This document shows, piece by piece, positions 19,007 through 27,250 of a stretch of 64,000 nucleotides of DNA. How positions within the stretch are numbered: the stretch's first letter is position 1; every line of letters starts with the position of its first letter. Source of the DNA: Phaeovulum vinaykumarii (GTDB taxonomy: Bacteria; Pseudomonadota; Alphaproteobacteria; Rhodobacterales; Rhodobacteraceae); the NCBI RefSeq assembly GCF_900156695.1, contig NZ_FTOM01000002.1:186001-250000 (forward strand), in the 5' to 3' direction. The translations under genes were made by a program, and so were the position numbers. Under the pieces are notes generated by a model. It searched no databases, had not been told where the DNA came from, and worked only from the letters and a program-made list of their open reading frames with translations.

Positions 19007-19392
19007 CACCGCGCGAACTGGATCGGCTGCGCCGCCTGGCCGAGATGAAAAAGGATGTGGAGCTGGCCGCGCTGGCGCAATCCTCGCGCCGGCTGGCCGG
19101 GCTCGATGCCCAGGCGCGCCGGCTGGAAAACGACCTGCGTCAGGCCCGCGCCGAGGCGGTCGAGGGCGACATGGCCTTTGCCCGCCGCCTGGCCGCCTTC
19201 GAGAGCTGGTCGGATCGCAGCCGCGCCGAGATCGAGCAGGAACGCGAACGCGCGCTGGCGCTCAAGGAATCGCTGCGTGCCCAGGCCGTGCGGGCGCTGG
19301 GCCGGGCCGATGTCCTGGCCAAGATGAAGAAGGCCGCCGAAGCGCGCGTGGCGCGCGAACGCGCCGCCCGTCAGAACGAACGTTCGGCCTGA
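19003..19392 (+). CDS. Short coiled-coil protein in the FliJ-like position
   Basis: A 129-residue, highly charged, nearly all-helical protein rich in Arg, Ala and Glu, predicted to form long coiled coils, without membrane segments. The ATG overlaps the flhB stop, so it is co-translated with the export gate genes. Its size and composition resemble FliJ-type export chaperones and escort proteins, but I see no sequence motif that proves this. No fliJ is otherwise visible beside fliI in this window. Treated as a hypothetical flagellar gene. Confidence 0.75.
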   Translation: MTPRELDRLRRLAEMKKDVELAALAQSSRRLAGLDAQARRLENDLRQARAEAVEGDMAFARRLAAFESWSDRSRAEIEQERERALALKESLRAQAVRALGRADVLAKMKKAAEARVARERAARQNERSA

Positions 19393-19439
19393 GGCCGGGC
19401 CGGGGCCGACCTCAGGCCCGCCCGTGCCCCCTTTCCCTT

Positions 19440-19519
19440 GCCTCCAATCCGCCAGTCCCCCCGGCCCTGCGCCGACGCTTTCGCGTCCCTTGCGCGGGCG
19501 GGGGGGGGGGATTGGAGGC
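19440..19519. repeat. Long imperfect inverted repeat containing an 11-G tract
   Basis: GCCTCCAATCC (19440-19450) pairs perfectly with GGATTGGAGGC (19509-19519), and the CCCCCC inside can pair with the G11 run at 19500-19510. It lies between convergent flagellar operons. Together with the terminator downstream it fills a gene-free gap of 212 bases. Confidence 0.55.
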
Positions 19520-19547
19520 GCCAGGCGGTGTGCGCCCCCCTCATGCG

Positions 19548-19581
19548 AAAACGCCCCGCGGCCGGGGCCACGGGGCGTTTC
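19548..19581. terminator. Bidirectional terminator between convergent flagellar operons
   Basis: AAACGCCCCG (19549-19558) pairs with CGGGGCGTTT (19571-19580). A-rich and T-rich flanks on both sides allow it to end the flhA-fliR-flhB transcript and the opposing flgB-fliL transcript. Confidence 0.7.
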
Positions 19582-19604
19582 AAGACTCCAGATTGGGGCG
19601 GGGG

Positions 19605-20102
19605 TCAGGGCGTGTCCTGGCGCACGATATCGGGGATCAGCACATCCGAGACCGTGTTGCCCATCAGCTTCTGGGCGGTCTCGAGAAGCGCGCGGCGCAG
19701 GACCGACATGTTCTCGGATTCGGTGAAGGCGCCGCGGAAGCCGCCCGAATTGGCGTGGTTGAACAGAACTTGCAGGAAGCTGTCGCGCAGCTTGGGTTCC
19801 ATTCGGAAGACCTGTTCGGTGGCGCCCGGCTTGACCTCGAGGCTCAGCGACAGGATGACCAGCGAATTGATGCCGCCGCCTTCGACGACCGGCACGATAA
19901 ACTGGTTGTTGAGCTTCACGTATTCGAACTGGGGTTCGGTTTCCTCGGGCGGGGTTTCCTCGGCATGTTCGGCGGGCTGTTCGGCCGGGCCGCAGGGCTC
20001 GAGCGCGGCTTCCTCCTTGGGCGGGGGACGCAGCATGAGGCCCGCGCCGATACCGGCGCCCAGGCCGATGACGGCCAGGATGATCGGGATGAGCTTGCGC
20101 AT
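19605..20102 (-). CDS. fliL: Flagellar basal-body-associated protein FliL
   Basis: A 165-residue bitopic inner-membrane protein: one N-terminal helix (residues 4-26, IPIILAVIGLGAGIGAGLML), an acidic Pro/Glu linker, and a periplasmic stomatin-like FliL domain (YVKLNNQFIVPVV to the end). FliL supports stator assembly around the motor. It is the last gene of the minus-strand flagellar operon, 12 bases after flgH. Confidence 0.92.
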   Translation of the reverse strand: MRKLIPIILAVIGLGAGIGAGLMLRPPPKEEAALEPCGPAEQPAEHAEETPPEETEPQFEYVKLNNQFIVPVVEGGGINSLVILSLSLEVKPGATEQVFRMEPKLRDSFLQVLFNHANSGGFRGAFTESENMSVLRRALLETAQKLMGNTVSDVLIPDIVRQDTP

Positions 20103-20114
20103 GGGGGCGTTTCC

Positions 20115-20843
20115 TCAGAAGGGCAGGATGATGTCGGCGATCTGTTGTCCGTAGCGGGGCTGCTGGACATCGGTGATCTGACCGCGGCCGCCATAGGAGA
20201 TGCGCGCCCCGGCGATCTTGTCATAGGTGATCTCGTTCTGGCGGCTGATGTCGCCGGGCCGCACGAAGCCCGAGACGATCAGCTCGCGCACCTCGTAGTT
20301 CACGCGGACCTCCTGCTTGCCCTCGATGCGCAGCACGCCGTTGGGCAGACGTTCGGTGATGGTCGCGGCAACGCGCAGGGTCATCTTTTCCTTGCGCGAG
20401 ACCGAGCCGTCGCCCTGATAGCTGGAGTTCGAGCTGGTCGAGACCGCATCGGCCATGCTGGCACCTTCGGGCAGGCGGGGGTCCAGGCGCTGGGGAATGC
20501 CCAGGAATTGCGGGATCCCCATCGAATCGCTGCCCGAGCGCGAGCGGCCGGTCGAATTCGAGATCTCGGCCTTTTCGTCGATCTCGATGACCACGGTCAG
20601 GATGTCGCCGCGTTCGCTGGCGCGCCGGTCCCCCAGAAGCGAGCTGCGCCCGCCCGACCACAACGACGAGCCGCCGGTGGGGTCGGTGCTGGTGGACAGG
20701 CTGGTGGGCAGCGCGGCCGAGGTCATGGCGAAATATTCGTTCGACCGCTCGACCGGGGTCAGGGCGGGCGCGCGGCCCACATCCTCGAGCCGGCCACAGG
20801 CGGCGATGGGGATCATGGAAAGGATCAGCAGCGTTCTGCGCAT
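20115..20843 (-). CDS. flgH: Flagellar L-ring protein FlgH
   Basis: About 242 residues. Lipoprotein signal with lipobox IAAC (Cys in SMIPIAACGRL), followed by SSLWSGGRSSLLGDRRASERGDILTVVIEIDEKA, the FlgH core. It builds the outer-membrane bushing of the basal body. The second of two adjacent ATG codons (20843) is preferred because GAGG lies 5 bases upstream of it. Operon with flgA and fliL. Confidence 0.95.
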   Translation of the reverse strand: MRRTLLILSMIPIAACGRLEDVGRAPALTPVERSNEYFAMTSAALPTSLSTSTDPTGGSSLWSGGRSSLLGDRRASERGDILTVVIEIDEKAEISNSTGRSRSGSDSMGIPQFLGIPQRLDPRLPEGASMADAVSTSSNSSYQGDGSVSRKEKMTLRVAATITERLPNGVLRIEGKQEVRVNYEVRELIVSGFVRPGDISRQNEITYDKIAGARISYGGRGQITDVQQPRYGQQIADIILPF

Positions 20844-20873
20844 CATGTCCTCGAACAGGCTGGTGCCGGCGCC

Positions 20874-21311
20874 TCAGGGGCCGGGATTGACGATAAGCGT
20901 GCCGTCGGGTTCAACGCGCGCGGTGATGGTGGTGCGCGAGGCGAGGTTCATCACCCGCACATAGTCGCCGGGGGCAGCACGATCGAGCGCGCGGCCTTCG
21001 GCGGTGATGGACAGCGGCCCGCGGCGATAGTTGAGCGAGACGATCTGATTGCGCGCGATGATCGCGGCGGGGCCGACGTCGGCGGTGCGGATCGGCCGGC
21101 CGGCGTAGATGGTGACGCGGGTCTCGAGGCCGATGGCCTCCTCGGGGCGGGTCAGGGCCCCCGGCATGTCGCCGTCGACGACAGCGATATCCGAGGGCGA
21201 GATCACCGATTGCGCGCGCAGATTGCCCGCGGCGATCAGGATGTCGGCATGACCCGCGCTCGCCAGCAGCGAAAAGAGAACGATCAGGGCAAGGAATTCA
21301 CGGCCTGGCAT
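20874..21311 (-). CDS. flgA: Flagellar P-ring chaperone FlgA
   Basis: A 145-residue periplasmic protein with a signal peptide (about residues 1-22, ending SAGHA) and an SAF/ChapFlgA domain. It is shorter than enterobacterial FlgA (about 220), as is usual in alphaproteobacteria. It assists P-ring (FlgI) assembly; flgI is not in this window. Its ATG shares one base with the flgG stop (TGATG). Confidence 0.93.
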   Translation of the reverse strand: MPGREFLALIVLFSLLASAGHADILIAAGNLRAQSVISPSDIAVVDGDMPGALTRPEEAIGLETRVTIYAGRPIRTADVGPAAIIARNQIVSLNYRRGPLSITAEGRALDRAAPGDYVRVMNLASRTTITARVEPDGTLIVNPGP

Positions 21312-22096
21312 CAGCGCACCTGCGTGGTTGCGCCAAGCATCTGGTCGGCGGCGGTGATGACCTTGGCGTTCAGTTCATAGCCGCGCTGGGCCTTGATCAG
21401 CTCGGTGATCTCGCGCACCGCATCGACAGAGCTTTCCTCCAGATAGCCCTGGCGCAGCGTGCCCAGCCCGTCCTGGCCGGGGGTGGTGATGTTGGGCGCG
21501 CCCGAGGCCGAGGTCTCGCGGAAGAGGTTCGAGCCCATCGCCTCGAGGCCCTTTTCGTTGGTGAAACCGGCCAGCGTGATCTGCCCCAGAAGCTGGGGCT
21601 GGGTCTGGTTGGTGAAATAGGCGTAGACCTCGCCCGAGGCATTGATGGCGACCGCGGTCGCGTCATCGGGGATGGTGATGCCGGGCGCGAGCGCGAAGCC
21701 GTCCGAGGTGACGATCTGACCATCGGCCGAGCGTTTCAGCGACCCGTCGCGGGTATAGGCCGATTCGCCCGAGGGCAGCGTGACCTCGAGGTATCCATAC
21801 CCGTCGATGGCGATATCGAGATCGCCGCCGGTCTGCGTCAGCGACCCCTGCGACAGGTTCACCGAAATGGCCGCCGGCCGCACGCCCAGGCCCAGCTGCA
21901 CGCCGGTGGGCACGATGGTGCCGTCATTGGCGGTCACGGTGCCGGGGCGGGTCATCTGCTGGTAATGCAGGTCGGCGAATTCGGCCCGCCGCGGGTTGTA
22001 GCCGGTGGTGGACATGTTGGCGAGGTTGTTCGAAATCACCTCGACCCGCGTCTGCTGGGCGCTCATGCCGGTGGCGGCGATCTGCAAGGCACGCAT
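21311..22096 (-). CDS. flgG: Flagellar distal rod protein FlgG
   Basis: A 261-residue rod protein. The N-terminal MRALQIAATGMSAQQTRVEVISNNLANMSTTGY signature and the C-terminal ELIKAQRGYELNAKVI helix form the coiled-coil ends of axial proteins, and the central region is the variable D1 domain. It is exported by the type III apparatus encoded nearby. 15 bases after flgF; one-base overlap with flgA. Confidence 0.96.
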   Translation of the reverse strand: MRALQIAATGMSAQQTRVEVISNNLANMSTTGYNPRRAEFADLHYQQMTRPGTVTANDGTIVPTGVQLGLGVRPAAISVNLSQGSLTQTGGDLDIAIDGYGYLEVTLPSGESAYTRDGSLKRSADGQIVTSDGFALAPGITIPDDATAVAINASGEVYAYFTNQTQPQLLGQITLAGFTNEKGLEAMGSNLFRETSASGAPNITTPGQDGLGTLRQGYLEESSVDAVREITELIKAQRGYELNAKVITAADQMLGATTQVR

Positions 22097-22111
22097 GGAT
22101 CAGGCTCCTTC

Positions 22112-22825
22112 TCAGCGCGACAGGGTGGAAATGACGGCGCGGATGCGTTGATCCTCGCGGTCCAGGAAGTTCTGGCCCATCTCGTAGGCGCGTTGGACCT
22201 CGATCATCCGGGTGATCTCGGTGATCGGATCGACGTTCGATTCCTCGACGAAACCTTGCAGGATCGTGCCCTGATCGTAGGGCTCGTATCCGGCATCCGA
22301 CGAGAAGCGCGTGCCGCCCTGATGGATCAGCCCGTTGGGGTCGGTGGGCAGGAACAGCCCGACCTGGCCGATCGGTTCGCCATCGGCCGAGACGGTGCCG
22401 TCGCGCCCGATCGAGACCTGGGTGTTGGTCGGCACGAAGACCGGACCGCCACCCGAATCGAGCAGCCGGTAACCGTCGAGCGTGACCAGCTCGCCCTCGG
22501 GCGAAGGCACGAAGCTGCCCGCGCGGGTCAACTGGTTGCCCTGCGGCGTCTCGATCTGGAAGAAGCCCTCGCCCTGGATCGCCAGGTCGAAGGTGCCGCC
22601 GGTGGGCGACAGCGGGCCCTGCGCCTGGTTGATGAGACGGGCGCTGGCATCGCCCATCGACAGCGAGGGTTCGGCGTTGTTCAGGTCGGCGACATATTCC
22701 GAGAAGATCACGCCTTCCTTGCGGAAACCGGCCGTCGAGACGTTGGCGATGTTGTTGGACACCGCGCGCATCTCGCGCATCAGCCCCGATTGCCGGGTCA
22801 ATGCGGTATAGATGGCGTTATCCAT
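22112..22825 (-). CDS. flgF: Flagellar proximal rod protein FlgF
   Basis: A 237-residue proximal rod component. It carries the N-terminal rod signature MREMRAVSNNIANVSTAGF and the C-terminal EITRMIEVQRAYEMGQNFL. Related to FlgG but with its own middle domain (QGEGFFQIETPQGNQLTRAG). It lies three bases after fliQ, within the flgB-fliL operon. Confidence 0.94.
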   Translation of the reverse strand: MDNAIYTALTRQSGLMREMRAVSNNIANVSTAGFRKEGVIFSEYVADLNNAEPSLSMGDASARLINQAQGPLSPTGGTFDLAIQGEGFFQIETPQGNQLTRAGSFVPSPEGELVTLDGYRLLDSGGGPVFVPTNTQVSIGRDGTVSADGEPIGQVGLFLPTDPNGLIHQGGTRFSSDAGYEPYDQGTILQGFVEESNVDPITEITRMIEVQRAYEMGQNFLDREDQRIRAVISTLSR

Positions 22826-22828
22826 GGC

Positions 22829-23095
22829 TCAGCCTCCGATGATCTGGGGGATGATCCCGTCGGTGAAGAAGGCCACCAGCGCTTCGGACATGAACGACAT
22901 CGACACCCAGAAGACGGCGAGCATCGCACCCACCTTCGGCACGAAGGTCAGCGTCATCTCCTGCACCGAGGTCAGCGCCTGGAAGAGGCCGATGGCCACG
23001 CCGGCGACCAGCGCGACCGCCAGGAGGGGGGCCGAGATCAGCACCGCGACCCCCAGGGCCTGGCGCATCGTGTCGAAGAAGATGGCCTGTTCCAT
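22829..23095 (-). CDS. fliQ: Flagellar export gate protein FliQ
   Basis: An 88-residue protein with two hydrophobic helices (residues 14-37 and 53-73) and the conserved ALTSVQEMTLTFVPK between them. FliQ surrounds the FliP-FliR export channel. It is placed between fliE and flgF, separated by only three bases on each side, an arrangement seen in alphaproteobacteria where export and rod genes are mixed. Confidence 0.95.
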   Translation of the reverse strand: MEQAIFFDTMRQALGVAVLISAPLLAVALVAGVAIGLFQALTSVQEMTLTFVPKVGAMLAVFWVSMSFMSEALVAFFTDGIIPQIIGG

Positions 23096-23098
23096 GGC

Positions 23099-23395
23099 TC
23101 AGACCGGCATCCGCAGGATTTCCTGATAGGCCTCGACGACCTTGTCGCGGACCGTCACGGCCGTCTCCACGGCCAGTTCGGTCTGCGCCAGCGCGGTCAC
23201 CAGCGAATGCGGGTCGGCCCCGCCGGTCATCGCGGCCTTGGCCGTCTGTTCGCCATGCTGGAGCGCCTGGGCGAAACTGTCGAAGGCCTGCCCGGCGAGG
23301 TTCTGCCCCGACCCGGACGAAAGACCGGTTTGCGCTTCGGTTGCGGGCCGCGCCTGCGCATAGGCCTTTGCGGCGATATTGGTCGTGAAATCCAT
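23099..23395 (-). CDS. fliE: Flagellar hook-basal body complex protein FliE
   Basis: A 98-residue protein linking the MS ring to the rod. The C-terminal conserved region (DPHSLVTALAQTELAVETAVTVRDKVVEAYQEILRMPV) is the FliE signature. Fourth from the start of the flgB-flgC-fliE-fliQ series, with three bases before fliQ. Confidence 0.93.
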   Translation of the reverse strand: MDFTTNIAAKAYAQARPATEAQTGLSSGSGQNLAGQAFDSFAQALQHGEQTAKAAMTGGADPHSLVTALAQTELAVETAVTVRDKVVEAYQEILRMPV

Positions 23396-23412
23396 TCTGG
23401 ACCTCCTTGCGG

Positions 23413-23805
23413 TTAGCGGCGCAGAAGATCGCTCAGGGACGACGACATCTGCCGCGCCTGATCGAACATCTTCAGATTCGCCTCGTAGCTGCGCTGCGCT
23501 TCGCGCGCGTCAGCGATCTCGACCACCAGATCGACGTTCGAGCCGTCGTAGTAGCCATTGTCGTCGGCCAGCGGATGGCCGGGGTCGTAGATTCGGGTCA
23601 GCTCCCGCCGGTCCAGTTCGACGGGGCCCACCTTGACCCCCCCCGTGGCCACGCCGCCCTCCATCACCTCCTGAAAGGCGACGGTCTTGCGGTGGTAGCC
23701 GGGGGTGTCGGCATTGGCGATGTTCTCGGAGACATGGCGCAGGCGCTGGGATTGGGCCTGCATTGCCGAAGCCGAGAGCTTGAGAGAGGTCGAAAAATCA
23801 CTCAT
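23413..23805 (-). CDS. flgC: Flagellar proximal rod protein FlgC
   Basis: A 130-residue rod protein with the N-terminal motif HVSENIANADTPGYHRKTV and a C-terminal axial helix (NVDLVVEIADAREAQRSYEANLKMF). Ten bases after flgB and 17 before fliE. Confidence 0.94.
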   Translation of the reverse strand: MSDFSTSLKLSASAMQAQSQRLRHVSENIANADTPGYHRKTVAFQEVMEGGVATGGVKVGPVELDRRELTRIYDPGHPLADDNGYYDGSNVDLVVEIADAREAQRSYEANLKMFDQARQMSSSLSDLLRR

Positions 23806-23815
23806 GACTCAGGTC

Positions 23816-24202
23816 CTATTTGCGTCCGATGCTCATCCGGAGGATATCGAGCGAGGATTTGTAGACAGAGAGCGCGCGGTCGTGCTGGCGCTGCACATCG
23901 ACGGCGGTGACCATCTCGGCCTCGAGCGAGACCGAGTTTCCGTTGGGCGACATCGATTCGGGGGACTGGCGTTCCTGAACGGCCGCCTCGAAGCTGGAAG
24001 ACGCCCCCAGATGCCCGGCCCGCGTGGCGCGCATGTCGCCGCCGTGTTCGGCGCGGTAGGTTTCGGCAAAGGGGGCAACATCGCGGGCGCGATACCCGGG
24101 GGTATCCGCGTTGGCGATATTCTGGGATACTGCGTTCAGGCGCAGCGCGGCATGAGAGGCCGACGCCTGGGCGATCCGGAATACATCAAGTTTGTCGAAC
24201 AT
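23816..24202 (-). CDS. flgB: Flagellar proximal rod protein FlgB
   Basis: A 128-residue rod protein with the motif LNAVSQNIANADTPGYRARDV near its N-terminus. First gene of the nine-gene minus-strand operon flgB-flgC-fliE-fliQ-flgF-flgG-flgA-flgH-fliL. GGAG lies upstream of the ATG at 24202. Its promoter must lie in the 80 bases shared with divergent fliI. Confidence 0.94.
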   Translation of the reverse strand: MFDKLDVFRIAQASASHAALRLNAVSQNIANADTPGYRARDVAPFAETYRAEHGGDMRATRAGHLGASSSFEAAVQERQSPESMSPNGNSVSLEAEMVTAVDVQRQHDRALSVYKSSLDILRMSIGRK

Positions 24203-24241
24203 CGGGGCTTCTCCTCCGAGCTATCAACCTTGTTTTAAAAT

Positions 24242-24264
24242 CGAATCGTTTAGAAAACGTTTCG
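24242..24264. promoter_or_regulatory. Inverted repeat between divergent flgB and fliI
   Basis: CGAATCGTTT and AAACGTTTCG form a 10-bp inverted repeat with one mismatch around AGA. It lies centrally in the 80-base, AT-rich gap between two divergent flagellar transcription units, where a shared regulator would bind. It does not match the CtrA site TTAA-N7-TTAA that I looked for. Confidence 0.45.
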
Positions 24265-24282
24265 AGAACACAGGAGGACAGA

Positions 24283-25605
24283 ATGGCCCCGAACGAACTC
24301 GATCTGCTGCGCGCGGAGATCTCGCGCTATGCCTCGGTGCGCCGCGTCGGCCAGGTGACCGAGGTCGCGGGCGGGGCCATCGCGCTGTCGGGGCTGGCCA
24401 ATCGCGCCACGCTGGGCGATCGCGTCCAGATCGAGACCGCCGCGGGCCGCAGCCTGGGCGCCGAGGTGCTGTCGCTCCAGCCGGGGCGGGTGGTGGTGCT
24501 GCCCGACGGCTCGCCCGAGGGGGTGGCCATCGGCGACCGGGCCGAGCTGATCGGACGCGCGGGGATCTCGCCCGACCGGTCCTGGGTGGGGCGCATCGTC
24601 GACCCCTTCGGCCAGTCGCTCGACGGCCGTCCCCTGATGCGCGGGCGCGAGGAACGCGACCTGCGCACGCCGCCCCCCCCCGCCGCGCGCCGCCGCCGGC
24701 TGGGCCAGCGTCTGGAAACCGGCCTGGCCATCTTCAACACCATGCTGCCCCTGGTGCGCGGCCAGCGGATCGGCCTTTTCGCCGGCTCGGGCGTGGGCAA
24801 GTCCTCGCTTCTGGGCAAGTTCGCGCGCGGGGTCGATGCCGATGTCGTGGTGATCGCGCTGATCGGCGAACGCGGGCGCGAGCTGCGCGAATTCGTCGAG
24901 GAAACGCTGGGCACCGAGGGGATGGCGCGCGCCGTCGTCGTGGCCGCGACCTCGGATCAGTCGCCGCTGGTGCGCCGGCGCTGCGCCTGGGCGGCGATGG
25001 CGGTGGCCGAATATTTCCGCGACCTGGGCCAGCATGTGCTGTTCCTGGCCGACAGCGTGACCCGCTTTGCCGAAGCCCACCGCGAGGTGGCGCTGGCGGG
25101 GGGCGAGCCGCCGTCGCTGCGCGGCTATCCGCCCTCGACCTCGCATCAGATCATGGCGCTGGGCGAACGCGCGGGCCCCGGCCCCGAAGGCTCGGGCGAT
25201 ATCACGGCGGTCTTCTCGGTGCTGGTGGCGGGCTCGGACATGGACGAGCCGGTGGCCGATATCCTGCGCGGCGTGCTGGATGGTCACGTCGTGCTGGACC
25301 GCGCCATTGCCGAACGCGGGCGTTTTCCGGCCATCGACCTGTTGCGGTCGGTGTCGCGTTCGCTGCCGCATGCGGCCAGCGAACAGGAAAACAGCCTGAT
25401 CGGGCAGGCGCGGCGGCTTCTGGGGGCCTATGAGCGGGCCGAGATGATGGTGCAGGCGGGGCTTTACGTGTCGGGCTCGGATCCGGTGATCGACAAGGCG
25501 ATCCGGATCTGGCCGGGGCTTGATGGCTTCATCTCGGAAGACGAACCCGGCACCACCGCCGACAGTTTCGCCCGGCTGGCGCGCTGCCTCTCACCCAAGA
25601 GCTGA
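24283..25605 (+). CDS. fliI: Flagellar export ATPase FliI
   Basis: A 440-residue F1-beta-like hexameric ATPase energising flagellar export. Walker A GSGVGKSSLLGKFA, Walker B VLFLADSVTRFAEAHREVAL and the signature GYPPSTSHQIMALGERAGPGP are clear. A stretch of nine C at 24673-24681 encodes four prolines (TPPPPAARR) at the junction of the N-terminal domain and ATPase core, a possible slippage site. Strong AGGAGG before the ATG. It appears to be the only gene of its plus-strand unit here, since the next gene is convergent. Confidence 0.97.
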   Translation: MAPNELDLLRAEISRYASVRRVGQVTEVAGGAIALSGLANRATLGDRVQIETAAGRSLGAEVLSLQPGRVVVLPDGSPEGVAIGDRAELIGRAGISPDRSWVGRIVDPFGQSLDGRPLMRGREERDLRTPPPPAARRRRLGQRLETGLAIFNTMLPLVRGQRIGLFAGSGVGKSSLLGKFARGVDADVVVIALIGERGRELREFVEETLGTEGMARAVVVAATSDQSPLVRRRCAWAAMAVAEYFRDLGQHVLFLADSVTRFAEAHREVALAGGEPPSLRGYPPSTSHQIMALGERAGPGPEGSGDITAVFSVLVAGSDMDEPVADILRGVLDGHVVLDRAIAERGRFPAIDLLRSVSRSLPHAASEQENSLIGQARRLLGAYERAEMMVQAGLYVSGSDPVIDKAIRIWPGLDGFISEDEPGTTADSFARLARCLSPKS

Positions 25606-25622
25606 GCCGCCGGGCCCCCGGT

Positions 25623-26378
25623 TCAGCTCGGCGCCCCCAGCCGGGCAAAGCGCGCCGCGCCGGAATTGTCGAAGAAGGCCACCGTTTCGGGCGGGCAGAG
25701 CGGCCCGCTGCCCGACGCGGCCACCAGCTCGGCCACCTCGGCCAGGACGACCTCGGTGATGAAGGGCAGGTTCAGCGCCCGCGCCTGATCGAGCCCGACC
25801 CAATGCAGATGCGAAAGCTCGTCGCAGGCGCGCGAGAAATCGTCGGGGTCGCTGGCCAGCTCGGCGACATCGAGCATGAAGAACCGCGCATCGAACCGCC
25901 GCGGCCGTCCGGGCGGCGTGATCGCGCGAAAGACGAAGCGCAGCGCCGCGGCCGAGGGGCGAAGCCCCATCCCGGCAAAGCCGCGCCAATCCTCGGGGGG
26001 CGTGCCCGGCCAAGCGCCGGGGCAGCCCAGCGCCAGCCCGGTTTCCTCCCACAATTCGCGGATGGCGGCGACGGCCAGCGCCGGCACCAGATCGGGGCGG
26101 GCGTCGGGCCGCAGCTCCTGCGCCAGCCGCGCCGCGCAGGCATCGGGCAGGGGGGCTGCCAGCGCCACCGCGCCATCGCCGGCATCGACCGCGCCGCCCG
26201 GAAAGACATATTTCGACGGCATGAAGGCCGCGCCCGCCCCGCGCTGGCCCATCAGCACGCGCGGGCCCGGCCCGTCGCGGCGCAGCACCAGCACGCTGGC
26301 GGCATCGCGCAGCGCGTCCGCGCGCGGACGGGCGGTGGGGTCGGGGCGGGCGGAAGGCGTCGAGGCGCTGTCGGACAT
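25623..26378 (-). CDS. Nudix hydrolase (NUDT19-like split Nudix box)
   Basis: A 251-residue hydrolase of nucleoside-diphosphate-linked or CoA-type substrates. The catalytic helix AAIRELWEETGLALG carries the REUXEE residues. The glycine-rich beginning (VFPGGAVDAGDG) is about 45 residues before it instead of 20, an insertion in the Nudix box as seen in NUDT19-type enzymes. Substrate unknown. GGAAG precedes the ATG. It converges on fliI with a 17-base gap. Confidence 0.85.
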   Translation of the reverse strand: MSDSASTPSARPDPTARPRADALRDAASVLVLRRDGPGPRVLMGQRGAGAAFMPSKYVFPGGAVDAGDGAVALAAPLPDACAARLAQELRPDARPDLVPALAVAAIRELWEETGLALGCPGAWPGTPPEDWRGFAGMGLRPSAAALRFVFRAITPPGRPRRFDARFFMLDVAELASDPDDFSRACDELSHLHWVGLDQARALNLPFITEVVLAEVAELVAASGSGPLCPPETVAFFDNSGAARFARLGAPS

Positions 26379-26536
26379 GGGCTTCCTTTCTTCGCAGGCC
26401 CCCAGATTAGGCGGGCCGTCCGCGCAGGAAAAGCCCGCGCGTGACGGTCTGGGCGACGGAAACGCCCGCGGCGCCCGTTTGGTTCCATGTCAGGGCGGAG
26501 GGAGATCCGCCGGGGAGAGTGAAAAGGAGTGACGAG

Positions 26537-27160
26537 ATGAAGATGAATCGTTTCTGGTCGGCCGGCGTGTCGGCTCTGGTTGCCGCGGGCGTTCTGGGCA
26601 CGGTGCTTCCGGCCATGGCCAATGACGCGCCGGTGGCGCCGCGGGCCGGGGCCATGGGCCCGGCGATGGACGGTGCGCCCCTGATGCGCCGCGGCGTGAT
26701 CGACCTGATGACGCTCGATGCCGATGGCGATGGCCGGGTCACGCCCGAGGAGATCGCCGCCGGCCGTGCCGCCAAGGTGGCCGGGATCGACGCCGACAAG
26801 GATGGCAAGATCTCGCAGGCGGAACTGGTCGCCCAGTCGATGGCGCGTCACCGCGAGGTCGCCGAACGCATGGCCGCCGAGCGGATCAAGGCGCAGGATG
26901 CCGACGGCGACGGCCTGTTGTCGGCCGAGGAGCTGCTGGCCCGCCCCGCGCCCAGCGCCAGGCTGTTCGACCGGCTTGACCGCAACGATGACGGCGCGCT
27001 GGATCGGGACGAACTGGCACGGGCGCAAGCGCGCATGGACCGCCATTTCGGCCGCGACCGTGACCGCGGCGACCGCTTTGCCCACCGCATGTCGCCCTGG
27101 GGCAAGGATTGCGACCGCGGCGCGCCGATGGCGCCGCCCGCCAACGCGCCGGCCGAATAA
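26537..27160 (+). CDS. Secreted EF-hand calcium-binding protein
   Basis: About 207 residues. A signal peptide (residues 1-29, ending AMA) is followed by four EF-hand-like loops: DADGDGRVTPEE, DADKDGKISQAE, DADGDGLLSAEE and DRNDDGALDRDE, spaced over residues 55-165. The tail is Arg/Asp-rich (GRDRDRGDR). It likely binds Ca2+ in the periplasm. AAGGAG sits 8 bases before the ATG. It precedes an ECF sigma factor by 90 bases on the same strand, a pairing that suggests regulation by that factor; this is inferred. Confidence 0.85.
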   Translation: MKMNRFWSAGVSALVAAGVLGTVLPAMANDAPVAPRAGAMGPAMDGAPLMRRGVIDLMTLDADGDGRVTPEEIAAGRAAKVAGIDADKDGKISQAELVAQSMARHREVAERMAAERIKAQDADGDGLLSAEELLARPAPSARLFDRLDRNDDGALDRDELARAQARMDRHFGRDRDRGDRFAHRMSPWGKDCDRGAPMAPPANAPAE

Positions 27161-27250
27161 GGCCCGGCTCTGCCGCGTGGGTCCGGTGCGCCGGGGCCAC
27201 GCGGTGGTTGCGTGACCGCAGGCCAGACGATACGCCGGAGGCGCATGGAC

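Noticed and set aside
24673-24681. Nine-C run inside fliI as a phase-variation site
   Set aside because: The frame is intact across it and homologues often have a Pro-rich linker here; no sign of shift.
26458-26480. GGAAAC...CGTTT resembling an ECF promoter before the EF-hand gene
   Set aside because: The spacer is only 12 bases, short for ECF promoters, and GC-rich sequence makes such matches common.
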